Assembly (NCBI RefSeq): GCF_001458195.1
Contig: NZ_CYPU01000073.1
Coordinates: forward strand, 1-64,000
Length of the DNA: 64,000 nucleotides
Reading direction: 5' to 3'
From: Ruegeria atlantica
Lineage (GTDB): Bacteria > Pseudomonadota > Alphaproteobacteria > Rhodobacterales > Rhodobacteraceae
Below, piece after piece: positions 35,202-44,763 of the stretch. A model generated the notes under the pieces. That model made no database searches. It saw only the letters and a list, made by a program, of their open reading frames with translations, and was not told where the DNA came from. Positions within the stretch are counted from its first letter, which is position 1; each line of letters opens with the position of its first letter. Both the position numbers and the translations under genes were made by a program.

Positions 35202-36365
35202 ATGACTGAGATGGTGTATGGCGCGGTCCAGGACCAGCGCGGAGAACCGATTCTTCCGAAATGGTGGCGGACGATTGATCGCTGGACGATGTCCTGCGTT
35301 CTGATCCTGTTTGTCATCGGATTGTTGCTGGGGCTGGCCTCATCACCACCGCTGGCAGGGCGCAACGGGTTTGATCCGTTCCACTATGTCGAACGGCAGG
35401 CGCTGTTCGGCGGACTGGCGCTGATTGCGATGCTGCTGACGTCGATGATGTCGCCGACACTGGTGCGCCGATTGGCAGTACTAGGGTTCCTTGCCTCGTT
35501 TGTGGCGCTGGCCTTTCTGCCTGTCTTCGGAACGGATTTCGGAAAAGGGGCGGTGCGCTGGTACTCGCTGGGCTTTGCATCTTTGCAGCCGTCGGAATTT
35601 CTGAAACCCGGATTTGTCGTCGTGGCCGCGTGGCTACTGGCTGCGTCGCAACAGATCAACGGCCCTCCAGGTCGGTTGTGGTCATTTGCGCTGTGTATTG
35701 CGATTGTGGCGATGCTGGTTTTGCAACCGGACTTCGGTCAGGCCTGCCTGATCCTGTTTGGATGGGGTGTGATGTACTTTGTGGCCGGTGCGCCGATGCT
35801 GCTGTTGGTTGGTATGGCGGGCGTCGTTGTCCTGGGGGGTATGTTCGCCTATTCGAATTCGGAACACTTTGCCCGCCGTATTGATGGCTTCCTGAACCAG
35901 GAGGTCGACCCTACCACCCAGCTTGGCTATGCCACGAACGCCATCCGTGAAGGCGGTCTGTTCGGTGTCGGCGTGGGTGAGGGACAGGTGAAGTGGTCCT
36001 TGCCAGATGCCCATACGGATTTCATCATCGCCGTGGCGGCCGAGGAATACGGGCTGATCCTGGTGCTGATCATCATCGCGCTTTATTCACTGATCGTTGT
36101 ACGCTCGCTTCTGCGGCTGATGCGCGAGCGCGATATGTTCATCCGTCTGGCCGGGACCGGTCTGGCCTGCATGTTTGGCGTTCAGGCCATGATCAACATG
36201 GGTGTGGCTGTGCGACTGCTGCCCGCCAAGGGCATGACGCTGCCCTTTGTCAGCTATGGTGGGTCGTCGCTGATTGCGGGCGGCATCGCTGTAGGAATGC
36301 TGCTGGCCTTCACCAGAAGCCGCCCACAGGGCGAACTTGGCGATATTCTACGCGGAAGAGGATAA
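35202..36365 (+). CDS. ftsW: Peptidoglycan glycosyltransferase FtsW
   Basis: 387 residues, SEDS family with about ten TM helices. Signatures: [37 protein letters not shown], the large loop region [66 protein letters not shown]. It polymerises septal glycan strands with FtsI. The stop TAA shares bases with the murG start (TAATG). Confidence 0.95.
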   Translation: MTEMVYGAVQDQRGEPILPKWWRTIDRWTMSCVLILFVIGLLLGLASSPPLAGRNGFDPFHYVERQALFGGLALIAMLLTSMMSPTLVRRLAVLGFLASFVALAFLPVFGTDFGKGAVRWYSLGFASLQPSEFLKPGFVVVAAWLLAASQQINGPPGRLWSFALCIAIVAMLVLQPDFGQACLILFGWGVMYFVAGAPMLLLVGMAGVVVLGGMFAYSNSEHFARRIDGFLNQEVDPTTQLGYATNAIREGGLFGVGVGEGQVKWSLPDAHTDFIIAVAAEEYGLILVLIIIALYSLIVVRSLLRLMRERDMFIRLAGTGLACMFGVQAMINMGVAVRLLPAKGMTLPFVSYGGSSLIAGGIAVGMLLAFTRSRPQGELGDILRGRG

Positions 36366-37462
36366 TGGGGAAACCTTACCTGTTGATTGCGGCTGGCGGC
36401 ACCGGGGGCCATATGTTCCCGGCGCAGGCGTTGGCCGAAGCGATGCTGAGTAAAGGCTGGCGCGTGCGCCTGTCCACGGATGAGCGTGGCGCGCGCTACA
36501 CAGGCGCCTTTCCGCAAACGGTCGAGATTGTCGAGGTCGCCTCTGCCACCTTCGCGCGTGGCGGACTGGCGGCTAAGGCAATGGTCGGCCCTAGGATTGC
36601 CGGCGGTGTCAGCAGCATGGCATTCCAGATGATGCGGGACAAACCGGACGTTGTCGTGGGCTTTGGCGGATACCCGTCGATCCCGGCTTTGGGGGCTGCG
36701 ACGATGTTGAAAGTTCCGCGCATGATCCACGAACAGAATGGGGTTCTGGGGCGCGTGAACCAATTGTTTGCCACGCGTGTTGCCAACGTCGCCTGTGGTG
36801 TCTGGCCGACCGATCTGCCCGAAGGGGCCAATGGAATCCACACCGGAAACCCGGTCCGCGCCGCCGTGCTTGAGCGCGAGGCCGCAGGTTACATCCCGCC
36901 GGGCGACTATCCTATGTCTATTCTGGTTATGGGCGGCAGTCAGGGCGCGCGCATTCTCAGCGATATTGTCCCTGGCGCGATTGCTGCCTTGCCTGACGAC
37001 CTGCGCAGCCATATCCGAGTCGCACATCAGGCCCGCGACGAAGACGGGGAACGTGTTGCGGCGTTCTATGCCGAACATGGCATCCGGGCCGAGGTCAAAC
37101 CTTTTTTCGACGACGTTCCGCGTCGCATGTCGGATGCACAACTTGTCATCAGCCGGTCCGGCGCATCCAGTGTGGCGGATATCTCGGTCATCGGACGTCC
37201 ATTGATCCTGATCCCGTTTGCCGCCGCAGCAGGCGACCATCAGACCGCTAATGCGCGAGGATTGGTTCAGGCAGGCGGCGCGATCATGATCCCGGAAAAC
37301 GCACTTGACGTTCCCGCCCTTGCAGAGCAAATCAGCGCCGTTCTTACCAACCCCGAAGCCGCCCAAAAGATGGCCCATGCCGCCCTCTCGACCGGTGCGC
37401 CCGACGCGACTGAACGTCTGACGGCCCTTGTCGAACAACTGGCGCAGAAGGAGACCACATGA
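36365..37462 (+). CDS. murG: UDP-GlcNAc:lipid I GlcNAc transferase MurG
   Basis: 365 residues, GT28. It makes lipid II at the inner face of the membrane. N-terminal [70 protein letters not shown] and [23 protein letters not shown] are family motifs. The start is set at [12 protein letters not shown] because it overlaps the ftsW stop. It overlaps murC by four bases. Confidence 0.96.
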   Translation: MGKPYLLIAAGGTGGHMFPAQALAEAMLSKGWRVRLSTDERGARYTGAFPQTVEIVEVASATFARGGLAAKAMVGPRIAGGVSSMAFQMMRDKPDVVVGFGGYPSIPALGAATMLKVPRMIHEQNGVLGRVNQLFATRVANVACGVWPTDLPEGANGIHTGNPVRAAVLEREAAGYIPPGDYPMSILVMGGSQGARILSDIVPGAIAALPDDLRSHIRVAHQARDEDGERVAAFYAEHGIRAEVKPFFDDVPRRMSDAQLVISRSGASSVADISVIGRPLILIPFAAAAGDHQTANARGLVQAGGAIMIPENALDVPALAEQISAVLTNPEAAQKMAHAALSTGAPDATERLTALVEQLAQKETT

Positions 37463-38868
37463 ATCCCGCAACCAAACTGCCGCAAGACGTAGGGTCGATT
37501 CACTTTGTGGGGATCGGCGGGATTGGGATGTCGGGCATTGCCGAGGTTTTGCTGAACCTCGGTTACCGCGTGCAGGGGTCCGACCTGAAGGCGTCCAAGA
37601 TCACTGATCGTCTTGCGAGCCTTGGGGCTGAGATATTTGTCGGCCAGCGTGCCGAAAACCTTGAAAACGCGGCCGTTGTCGTGGTGTCGACCGCGATCAA
37701 GCCTGGCAACCCCGAGCTGGACGGCGCCCGAGCGCAAGGCCTGCCGGTTGTTCGTCGCGCCGACATGCTGGCCGAGCTGATGCGCCTGAAATCCAACATC
37801 GCCATTGCCGGAACCCACGGCAAGACCACCACGACCACCATGATGGCAGAGCTGATGGTGGCCGGCGATTTCGATCCGACCGTCATCAATGGCGGCATCA
37901 TCCACGCCTACGGTTCGAACGCACGGATGGGGCAGGGTGAATGGATGGTGGTCGAGGCCGACGAATCCGACGGTTCGTTCAACCGACTGCCGGCGACCAT
38001 TGCCATTGTTACGAATATCGACCCCGAGCATATGGAGCATTGGGGTGACTTCGACCAACTGCGCGACGGGTTCTACGAGTTCGTATCAAACCTGCCATTC
38101 TACGGTCTGTCTGTGTGCTGCACGGACCACGCCGAAGTGCAGACGTTGGTTGGACGTATCACCGACCGCCGTGTCCGGACCTATGGGTTCAACGCGCAGG
38201 CCGATGTGCGCGCCTTGAACCTGACCTACAAGGGCGGCATTGCGCATTTCGACATCCACCTTCAGTACGAAGACAAGGTGATCGAAGGTTGCACATTGCC
38301 GATGCCCGGCGACCACAATGTCTCGAACGCGCTGTCTGCAGTGGCCGTTGCCCGCCATCTGGGCATGAAGGCCACTGAAATCCGCGATGCGCTGGCCAAT
38401 TTCGGTGGCGTCAACCGCCGCTTCACCAAAGTCGGAGAGGTCGATGGAGTTACCATCATCGACGATTACGGCCACCACCCGGTAGAAATCGCAGCCGTTC
38501 TAAAAGCCGCGCGTCAGGCAACCGACGGGCGCGTTATCGCCGTGCACCAACCGCACCGGTACTCGCGCCTGTCCAATCTGTTTGACGATTTCTGCACCTG
38601 CTTCAATGACGCGGACGTTGTCGCCATCGCCGATGTTTTCTCTGCCGGAGAGGACCCGATCGAAGGAGCCAGTAGAGATGATCTGGTGCAGGGCCTGATC
38701 CGTCACGGCCACCGCCACGCGCGTGCATTGCTGAACGAAAACGATCTGGAGCGCCTTGTGCGCGAACAGGCCCGCCCCGGCGACATGGTCGTCTGTCTCG
38801 GCGCTGGTACGATCAGCACTTGGGCCAACGGGCTGCCAGAAAGGCTGCGACAAAAGCAAGCCGTTTGA
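37459..38868 (+). CDS. murC: UDP-MurNAc:L-alanine ligase MurC
   Basis: 469 residues. N-terminal [24 protein letters not shown] loop [67 protein letters not shown] and HQPHRYSRL are standard. It adds L-Ala to UDP-MurNAc, before MurD. Confidence 0.96.
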   Translation: MNPATKLPQDVGSIHFVGIGGIGMSGIAEVLLNLGYRVQGSDLKASKITDRLASLGAEIFVGQRAENLENAAVVVVSTAIKPGNPELDGARAQGLPVVRRADMLAELMRLKSNIAIAGTHGKTTTTTMMAELMVAGDFDPTVINGGIIHAYGSNARMGQGEWMVVEADESDGSFNRLPATIAIVTNIDPEHMEHWGDFDQLRDGFYEFVSNLPFYGLSVCCTDHAEVQTLVGRITDRRVRTYGFNAQADVRALNLTYKGGIAHFDIHLQYEDKVIEGCTLPMPGDHNVSNALSAVAVARHLGMKATEIRDALANFGGVNRRFTKVGEVDGVTIIDDYGHHPVEIAAVLKAARQATDGRVIAVHQPHRYSRLSNLFDDFCTCFNDADVVAIADVFSAGEDPIEGASRDDLVQGLIRHGHRHARALLNENDLERLVREQARPGDMVVCLGAGTISTWANGLPERLRQKQAV

Positions 38869-38944
38869 TGGAGTGGACTCTCTAGCATTGCAACTTTAAA
38901 GTGTGATGTTGCAGTTGCAGCAATGATCGTCCTCGGAGGGGCAG

Positions 38945-39193
38945 TTGGTATATTCAGTGCTTTTTGCTGGCTTGTGGGTTTTGGCCTCAACGGTCGTGGC
39001 TATGCTGCCGATGCGCCTTCAATTTCCGCCGGGCGTTGCGCTGTTCATTTCTGCACCTGCGCTGATCGTCTGGTTAGGCCATGACTTTGGCTGGTTTTTT
39101 TCGGTGCTGGCCTTTGCGGCCTTTGCATCCATGTTCCGCAATCCCATCCGGTATTACTGGCGTCGCTGGACCGGGCAGGAGGTCGAGGAATGA
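38945..39193 (+). CDS. DUF2484 family membrane protein, first copy
   Basis: 82 residues with two or three TM helices (LFAGLWVLASTVVAML, VALFISAPALIVWLGH, FGWFFSVLAFAAFASMF), tail RNPIRYYWRRWTGQEVEE. Matches the small DUF2484 proteins found between murC and murB in Rhodobacterales. It starts with TTG after TCGGAGGGG. The stop overlaps the next gene by four bases. Role in wall synthesis is suggested only by position. Confidence 0.78.
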   Translation: MVYSVLFAGLWVLASTVVAMLPMRLQFPPGVALFISAPALIVWLGHDFGWFFSVLAFAAFASMFRNPIRYYWRRWTGQEVEE

Positions 39194-39435
39194 ACTGGTC
39201 AATCGCCCTTGCTGCTCTATGGGGAATTTCCGCGAATGTGCTGGCAATGATTCCCAGTAAGGACAACCATTGGACACGTGCGTATATCCTGATCGCCGTA
39301 GGTATCCCGATCCTGGGCTACGTAACCCTGCAAAACGGCCCCTGGATCGGTTTGCTCGTTCTGGCGGCAGGTATGTCGGTGTTACGGTGGCCGATCATTT
39401 ATCTGGGGCGGTGGGTACGGCGTTTGGTGCGATAA
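39190..39435 (+). CDS. DUF2484 family membrane protein, second copy
   Basis: 81 residues, similar in plan to the gene before it (LAALWGISANVLAMIPSKD, AYILIAVGIPILGYVTLQNGPWIGLLVLAAGMSVLRWPIIYLGRW). The shared LW..S..VLAM(L/I)P and LR(N/W)PI..Y..RW patterns point to an old tandem duplication. Translationally coupled to copy 1 by an ATGA overlap. Confidence 0.78.
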   Translation: MNWSIALAALWGISANVLAMIPSKDNHWTRAYILIAVGIPILGYVTLQNGPWIGLLVLAAGMSVLRWPIIYLGRWVRRLVR

Positions 39436-39438
39436 AAA

Positions 39439-39728
39439 TTGGCGTTGTTTGCTATCTTTTTGGATATCTTGGTCATAGTCTGGATAATCGCCTGCGTTTC
39501 GATCGGCTGGGCAGTCAGGACGCGGGCTTTCACAAAATCACTGATGATAGTGATGTTTCTGTGCGGCCTGTGGCTTTTCGTCGGTATCCCTGTGGCTTTT
39601 CGTCGGTATCGGAGTGCGGGAAATTACCACCAAGGCACTGGCGTTGACTGCCGCGCTCTTGCTATATGGCAAAGCCGCTTTTGTGGTGGGGCGGTGCAGC
39701 AGATGGGTATTTGAAAAATGGCGGACAT
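39439..39728 (+). pseudogene. Small membrane protein gene frameshifted by a 22-bp tandem duplication
   Basis: The TTG start at 39439 opens a frame with TM segments (ALFAIFLDILVIVWIIACVSIGWAV, IVMFLCGLWLFVGI). At 39567-39588 a 22-base sequence (CCTGTGGCTTTTCGTCGGTATC) is repeated exactly at 39589-39610. As it stands, the frame continues after the second copy into an unlikely tail and stops at 39714. Removing one copy restores GVREITTKALALTAALLLYG... [19 protein letters not shown], a further hydrophobic segment ending at 39728, overlapping murB. So the intact gene would be about 88 residues. It may be a true mutation, a slippage variant or an assembly error. Confidence 0.75.
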
Positions 39729-40662
39729 GACCACAGCCACGGAAGTGCCGGAGGCACGGGGCAAGCTAAGCGCAGACCGATTGTTGGCTGACCTCACCTG
39801 GCTTCGTGTTGGCGGCCCGGCTGATTGTTTGTTCCAGCCTGCAGATACAAAAGACCTTCAGGACTTTCTACGTGCTTTGCCCGATGATGTGCCGGTTTTT
39901 CCGATGGGCGTCGGGTCAAACCTGATCGTCCGCGACGGAGGCTTGCGCGCCATGGTGATCCGTCTGGGGCGCGGTTTCAACGGCATTTCGGTCGAAGGCA
40001 ACTCCGTTACCGCCGGAGCAGCCGCGTTGGATGCGCATGTGGCGCGCAAGGCGGCGGATGAGGGTGTGGACCTGACCTTTTTGCGTACCATCCCGGGCTC
40101 AATTGGCGGCGCGGTGCGGATGAACGCAGGGTGTTATGGCAGCTACACGGCAGACGTGCTGCGCAAGGCGACCATTGTCACCCGGCAGGGAGAGCGTGTG
40201 GAACTGACTCCGGAAGACCTGAATTTTCGTTATCGCCAGTCCGATCTGCCCGAAGGCGCGGTACTAACCTCGGCCACTTTCGAAGGTCCATCCGGCGATC
40301 CGGAAGAGCTGCACGCCCGGATGTCCGCGCAGTTGCAAAAACGCGACGAAACCCAGCCGACCAAAGACCGAAGCGCCGGGTCAACCTTCCGCAACCCGGC
40401 AGGGTTTTCTTCGACCGGGCGGGCGGATGATGTGCACGACCTCAAGGCATGGAAGGTCATTGACGATGCGGGCATGCGCGGCGCGACGCGCGGCGGCGCA
40501 CAGATGAGCGAGAAGCACTCGAATTTCCTGATCAATACCGGTGATGCCTCTGCCGCGGACCTCGAAGGTCTGGGCGAAGAGGTGCGAAAAAAGGTTTACG
40601 AAACAAGCGGCGTCACGCTAGAGTGGGAAATCATGCGGGTCGGTGATCCGTTGACAGAATAA
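39718..40662 (+). CDS. murB: UDP-N-acetylenolpyruvoylglucosamine reductase MurB
   Basis: 314 residues, FAD- and NADPH-dependent, makes UDP-MurNAc. FAD-binding [56 protein letters not shown], catalytic Ser in [11 protein letters not shown], and C-terminal [20 protein letters not shown]. Type I MurB as expected for proteobacteria. The preceding small membrane gene overlaps its start. Confidence 0.95.
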   Translation: MADMTTATEVPEARGKLSADRLLADLTWLRVGGPADCLFQPADTKDLQDFLRALPDDVPVFPMGVGSNLIVRDGGLRAMVIRLGRGFNGISVEGNSVTAGAAALDAHVARKAADEGVDLTFLRTIPGSIGGAVRMNAGCYGSYTADVLRKATIVTRQGERVELTPEDLNFRYRQSDLPEGAVLTSATFEGPSGDPEELHARMSAQLQKRDETQPTKDRSAGSTFRNPAGFSSTGRADDVHDLKAWKVIDDAGMRGATRGGAQMSEKHSNFLINTGDASAADLEGLGEEVRKKVYETSGVTLEWEIMRVGDPLTE

Positions 40663-40770
40663 AACCCTGACCGTCAGACCATAACAGGCAAATTAAGGCG
40701 ACGGATCAAGGAGATAAACGCAGTGCGGACCACCACATAAGGTCCGGGGACATTGAGGCGCACGTTGGGT

Positions 40771-41688
40771 ATGTCGAGCAGGACAAACCCCAAAGTGGCG
40801 GTATTGATGGGTGGACCCTCGAAGGAACGCGAGGTGTCTCTCAGCTCTGGGCGCGAATGCGCGGCCGCCCTTTTGGGAGAAGGCTTTGAAGTAGTTGAGC
40901 TGGACGCAGGTCCTGACCTCTATGCGCGCCTTTTGGAAATCAAACCGGACGTTGTGTTTAACGCCCTGCATGGCCGCTGGGGTGAGGATGGCTGCGTTCA
41001 GGGTCTGCTGGAATGGATGCGCATTCCGTATACGCACTCTGGTGTTCTGGCCTCGGCGCTGGCGATGGACAAGCAGCGCAGCAAAGAGGTGTTTGAGGCC
41101 GAGGGCCTACCCGTTGTTGCCAGCGTGATCGTACCAAAGGTTGAGGTAGTTAAGGTTCATGTGATGGAGCCCCCTTACGTGGCCAAGCCCAACAACGAAG
41201 GCTCCAGCGTTGGAATCTACATCGTGCATGAAGGGTCTAATGGCCCTCCGCAACTGTCGCATGAAATGCCCGATCAGGTGATGGTCGAGAAATACATCGC
41301 CGGACGCGAGTTGACTGTAACGGTGATGAACGACAAGGCCGTAACGGTTACCGAGATCATGACCGATGGCGGTTGGTACGATTATGACGCCAAGTATAAG
41401 CCCGGCGGATCGTGGCATGTTTTGCCCGCTGACGTACCGACCGAGATATTTGACCTGTGCATGGACTACGCATTGCGCGCTCATTCTGCGCTGGGATGCA
41501 AGGGCGTAAGCCGTACGGATTTCCGCTGGGATGACAGTATGGGTGCCGATGGGCTTTTCCTTCTCGAGACCAACACTCAGCCCGGCATGACGCCGACGTC
41601 CCTGGTGCCTGAACAGGCCGCACATCTGGGGATGAGTTTCGGGCAGCTTTGCGCCTGGATGGTGGAGGACGCATCGTGCGACCGCTAA
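40771..41688 (+). CDS. ddl: D-alanine-D-alanine ligase
   Basis: 305 residues, ATP-grasp. [78 protein letters not shown] and [27 protein letters not shown] are signatures. Start at [15 protein letters not shown]; a TTG six codons before is an alternative. It supplies MurF. The ftsQ start lies inside its 3' end. Confidence 0.95.
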   Translation: MSSRTNPKVAVLMGGPSKEREVSLSSGRECAAALLGEGFEVVELDAGPDLYARLLEIKPDVVFNALHGRWGEDGCVQGLLEWMRIPYTHSGVLASALAMDKQRSKEVFEAEGLPVVASVIVPKVEVVKVHVMEPPYVAKPNNEGSSVGIYIVHEGSNGPPQLSHEMPDQVMVEKYIAGRELTVTVMNDKAVTVTEIMTDGGWYDYDAKYKPGGSWHVLPADVPTEIFDLCMDYALRAHSALGCKGVSRTDFRWDDSMGADGLFLLETNTQPGMTPTSLVPEQAAHLGMSFGQLCAWMVEDASCDR

Positions 41689-42671
41689 GAGCCACCCGAG
41701 CGCCTGTGGTTCACCGGCCCAAACAAATGACCGGTCCCGATGCAGATTTCGAATCCGGCGCACATACCGGAGCCGAACCCAAATTGCGGCTGCGTGGTAT
41801 GTTTGGTGGCAAGGGCGATCGCCTCGACCCAGCCCCGTCTCGTCTCAGCTACCGCCTGCAGCGCTGGATGCTGACGCGGGGCGTTCGGCGCAGCCTTAAG
41901 ATTGGCCTGCCGGTGTTTGCCGTTTGCGCCGCAATTGGCATCTATTTCGGCTCGCAAGAGCGTCGCGATGCGGTTGTGGCCTATGTCATCGACATCAAAA
42001 CCTCGATTCAGCAACGGCCAGAGTTCATGGTCAATCTGATGGCCATTGACGGGGCAGGGACCAACCTGTCCGAGGATATTCGTGAGGTCGTGCCGCTGGA
42101 TTTCCCTGTCAGCTCATGGGATCTGGATGTTGAGCAAATCCGCGACACGATTACCGGGCTGAATCCGGTCAAATCCGCCACGGTACGGGTGCGCCTGGGC
42201 GGCATTCTGCAGGTGGATGTAGTCGAGCGTCAGCCCGTCATCGTCTGGCGTACGCGGAACGGGATCGAATTGCTGGATGAGACCGGCGCGCATGTGGAAC
42301 GCATCGCGTCGCGCAAGGATCACTCTAATTTACCTCTGATCGCGGGCAAAGGTGCAGACGGTCACGTGGGTGAGGCGCTTGAATTGCTGACAACCGCCCG
42401 CAGCCTGGGCGGCCGTGTGCGAGGGCTGGTCCGGATTGGTGAGCGTCGCTGGGACCTGGTTATGGACCGCGGCCAGCGCATCATGTTGCCGACCGAGCGC
42501 CCCGTACGCGCGTTGGAACGTGTTCTGGCCGTGAATGAGGTGCAGGACCTTTTGGAACGTGACGTGGCGGTAGTCGACATGCGCCTTGGGCAACGTCCGA
42601 CAATAAGAATGACCAAAGCTGCCAGCGAAGACTGGTGGAATACAAAAGTGACAGTGGGTAGCGAGCAGTAA
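41676..42671 (+). CDS. ftsQ: Cell division protein FtsQ
   Basis: 331 residues, bitopic. Long cytoplasmic N-terminus, then a TM ([14 protein letters not shown]) after [27 protein letters not shown] domain (residues about 110-175: [25 protein letters not shown]) and FtsQ beta domain ([38 protein letters not shown]). The GTG at 41676 is chosen since GGAGG sits 8 bases before it and it gives the family start (V/M)RPLR; it overlaps ddl by 13 bases. Confidence 0.92.
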   Translation: MRPLRATRAPVVHRPKQMTGPDADFESGAHTGAEPKLRLRGMFGGKGDRLDPAPSRLSYRLQRWMLTRGVRRSLKIGLPVFAVCAAIGIYFGSQERRDAVVAYVIDIKTSIQQRPEFMVNLMAIDGAGTNLSEDIREVVPLDFPVSSWDLDVEQIRDTITGLNPVKSATVRVRLGGILQVDVVERQPVIVWRTRNGIELLDETGAHVERIASRKDHSNLPLIAGKGADGHVGEALELLTTARSLGGRVRGLVRIGERRWDLVMDRGQRIMLPTERPVRALERVLAVNEVQDLLERDVAVVDMRLGQRPTIRMTKAASEDWWNTKVTVGSEQ

Positions 42672-42676
42672 CGACC

Positions 42677-44014
42677 ATGATGACCGATCTTTATCAGTCC
42701 CAGCGCGCCATGCGGCAGATGCGCAGACAAGCCATGCAGCGCGGTGTTGTCGCCATTCTCGATGTTGGCAGCTCCAAGATTGCCTGTCTTGTACTTCGCT
42801 TTGACGGGACCGGCCGCCTGAGCGAGGACAACACCATCGGGTCGATGGCCGGGCAGACCGGCTTTCGTGTGATTGGTGCTGCGACCACACGGTCGCGGGG
42901 CGTTCAATTTGGCGAAGTCACCGCCATGCAGGAAACCGAACGGGCGATCCGAACCGCCCTGCAGGCGGCGCAAAAGATGGCTGATATCCGGGTCGATCAC
43001 GTGATCGCGAGTTTCTCGGGTGCGAACCCGCGCTCTTACGGGTTAGATGCGCAGGTCGATCTTGAGGGGCAGGTCGTGACGGAGGCCGAAGTTGGCCGAG
43101 TACTGAACGCCTGTGACGTGCCGGACTACGGGGCAGGGCGCGAGGTGTTGCATGCCCAACCGGTAAACTTCGCCTTGGACAACCGCTCAGGACTGATCGA
43201 CCCGCGCGGCCAAATGGGGCAGAGCCTAGCCGTCGACATGCACATGTTGACGGTCGACGCGACCGCGATCCAGAACATTGTGCGCTGCATCAAACGCTGC
43301 GATCTGGAATTGGCCGGAATTGCAAACTCGGCCTATGTGTCTGGTGTTTCCGCCTTGGTCGAGGATGAACAGGAGCTGGGCGCGGCCTGTATTGACATGG
43401 GTGGTGGCACGACCAGCGTGTCGATCTTTATGAAAAAGCACATGATTTACGCCGACTGCGTGCGCATGGGTGGGGATCATGTGACCTCGGACATTTCGAT
43501 GGGGTTGGGTATTCCGGCCTCGGTGGCAGAACGGATCAAAACCTTTAACGGCGGTGTTCACGCAACTGGCGCGGATGATCGGGACCTGATCGACATCGGC
43601 GGGGATACTGGCGACTGGGAACATGATCGCCGCACCGTCAGCCGTGCTGAACTGATCGGGATCATGCGCCCCCGCGTCGAGGAAATCCTTGAAGAAGTGC
43701 GCGTTCGTCTGGATGCGGCCGGGTTCGAGCATATGCCCAGCCAGCAGATTGTCCTGACCGGTGGTGGCAGTCAGATCATGGGTCTGGACGGCCTGGCGAC
43801 CCGCATCCTTGGGCAGCGTGTCCGCCTTGGCCGGCCGCTGCGTGTGCATGGTCTACCGCAATCGGCGACCGGGCCGGGGTTCTCGTCCGCAGTGGGGCTC
43901 AGCCTGTTTGCAGCGCACCCGCAGGACGAATGGTGGGACTTTGAAATCCCTGTCGACACCTATGCCGCGCGCCCGTTCAAGCGGGCCGTGCGTTGGTTCC
44001 GTGACAATTGGTAA
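42677..44014 (+). CDS. ftsA: Cell division protein FtsA
   Basis: 445 residues, actin-like ATPase that tethers FtsZ to the membrane. GVVAILDVGSSKIACLVLRF (phosphate 1), GAACIDMGGGTTSVSIFMKK (phosphate 2), QIVLTGGGSQIMGLDGLATRIL (adenosine), and a C-terminal amphipathic helix FKRAVRWFRDNW for membrane binding. The 1C domain is present (about 110-190). A start one codon later (second Met) is possible. The downstream gene overlaps its end. Confidence 0.95.
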   Translation: MMTDLYQSQRAMRQMRRQAMQRGVVAILDVGSSKIACLVLRFDGTGRLSEDNTIGSMAGQTGFRVIGAATTRSRGVQFGEVTAMQETERAIRTALQAAQKMADIRVDHVIASFSGANPRSYGLDAQVDLEGQVVTEAEVGRVLNACDVPDYGAGREVLHAQPVNFALDNRSGLIDPRGQMGQSLAVDMHMLTVDATAIQNIVRCIKRCDLELAGIANSAYVSGVSALVEDEQELGAACIDMGGGTTSVSIFMKKHMIYADCVRMGGDHVTSDISMGLGIPASVAERIKTFNGGVHATGADDRDLIDIGGDTGDWEHDRRTVSRAELIGIMRPRVEEILEEVRVRLDAAGFEHMPSQQIVLTGGGSQIMGLDGLATRILGQRVRLGRPLRVHGLPQSATGPGFSSAVGLSLFAAHPQDEWWDFEIPVDTYAARPFKRAVRWFRDNW

Positions 44015-44414
44015 GCTAGGGGTCGCAGCGCTGCTGGCCCTGACACCGCTGACCGCTCAGGCGCAAACCCGGATCACCCCTGAGGCATTTCTGGATGCGG
44101 TTCTGGGCAAAACCGTCGACTTTCATGACTTTCGCAGCGGCGACCTTGTTGGCACCGAAGAATTTCTCAGCTCCACCGTTTCGGTTTGGCGCCGTGAAGG
44201 AAGAGGGTGCGTTTATGGGCATATCACAACGCCGAACGGCCAAATCTGTTTTTTCTATGATGATGCCGTCGAAGGGCCAGCGGTGTGTTGGTGGCCTTTC
44301 GAATATAAGGGCAAGTTGATGGTGCGACTGGCCACTTTTGCGGACAGCGAAATCCAGGAGGTGCGCAGCATCACCGAGGACGGTTTGAATTGTCCAAGTG
44401 CCCCGATCAGCTAA
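44001..44414 (+). CDS. Exported protein of unknown function between ftsA and ftsZ
   Basis: 137 residues from a GTG that overlaps the ftsA stop by 14 bases. Signal peptide VTIGKLGVAALLALTPLTAQAQ, then TRITPEAFLDAVLGKTVDFHDFRSGDLVGTEEFLSS, RREGRGCVYGHITTPNGQICFFYDD and VCWWPFEYKGKLMVRL. Three or four cysteines are likely disulphide-bonded in the periplasm. Unrecognised. The overlap suggests translation coupled to ftsA. A longer form from an upstream ATG is possible but would not improve the signal. Confidence 0.75.
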   Translation: MTIGKLGVAALLALTPLTAQAQTRITPEAFLDAVLGKTVDFHDFRSGDLVGTEEFLSSTVSVWRREGRGCVYGHITTPNGQICFFYDDAVEGPAVCWWPFEYKGKLMVRLATFADSEIQEVRSITEDGLNCPSAPIS

Positions 44415-44763
44415 AGAAATGGGTTGCAGCTGACTCGTTTATCCCGCAAGATATCCACAAGGCCCGACAGAGGCCCGCGGCAGGACCTGAGCAGTTTTCC
44501 GCAGTTTGACAGTTTATGAGTCCCTTTGGTGATGCGTCGGTTGAGTGCCGCGCGCAAATCGCCTGTTTTGTGCTACATTGAGTTCTTTACGCAACATCTG
44601 GCGGTATTTGCGAAATACTGCCGGTCAGCGCCTTATTTCCTCCATATTTTGTGGAATTGCGTGATTTTTGGCGTGACGTTTGCCGTTTCAAACGGTAGGA
44701 TTGTTAGTGGATAGGTAAGAAAAACACCGCTTTGGCGGGAACAAAAAAACAGGCGGACAGAGC
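44415..44763. promoter_or_regulatory. ftsZ upstream region with GANTC sites and an inverted repeat
   Basis: About 350 bases without a gene, AT-richer towards ftsZ. GANTC (CcrM methylation type) sites occur at 44432-44436 (GACTC) and 44518-44522 (GAGTC). An inverted repeat CCGTTT-c-AAACGG is at 44683-44695. Alphaproteobacterial ftsZ promoters are often cell-cycle controlled, so this is a probable promoter block. No CtrA box (TTAA-N7-TTAA) was seen. Confidence 0.5.
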
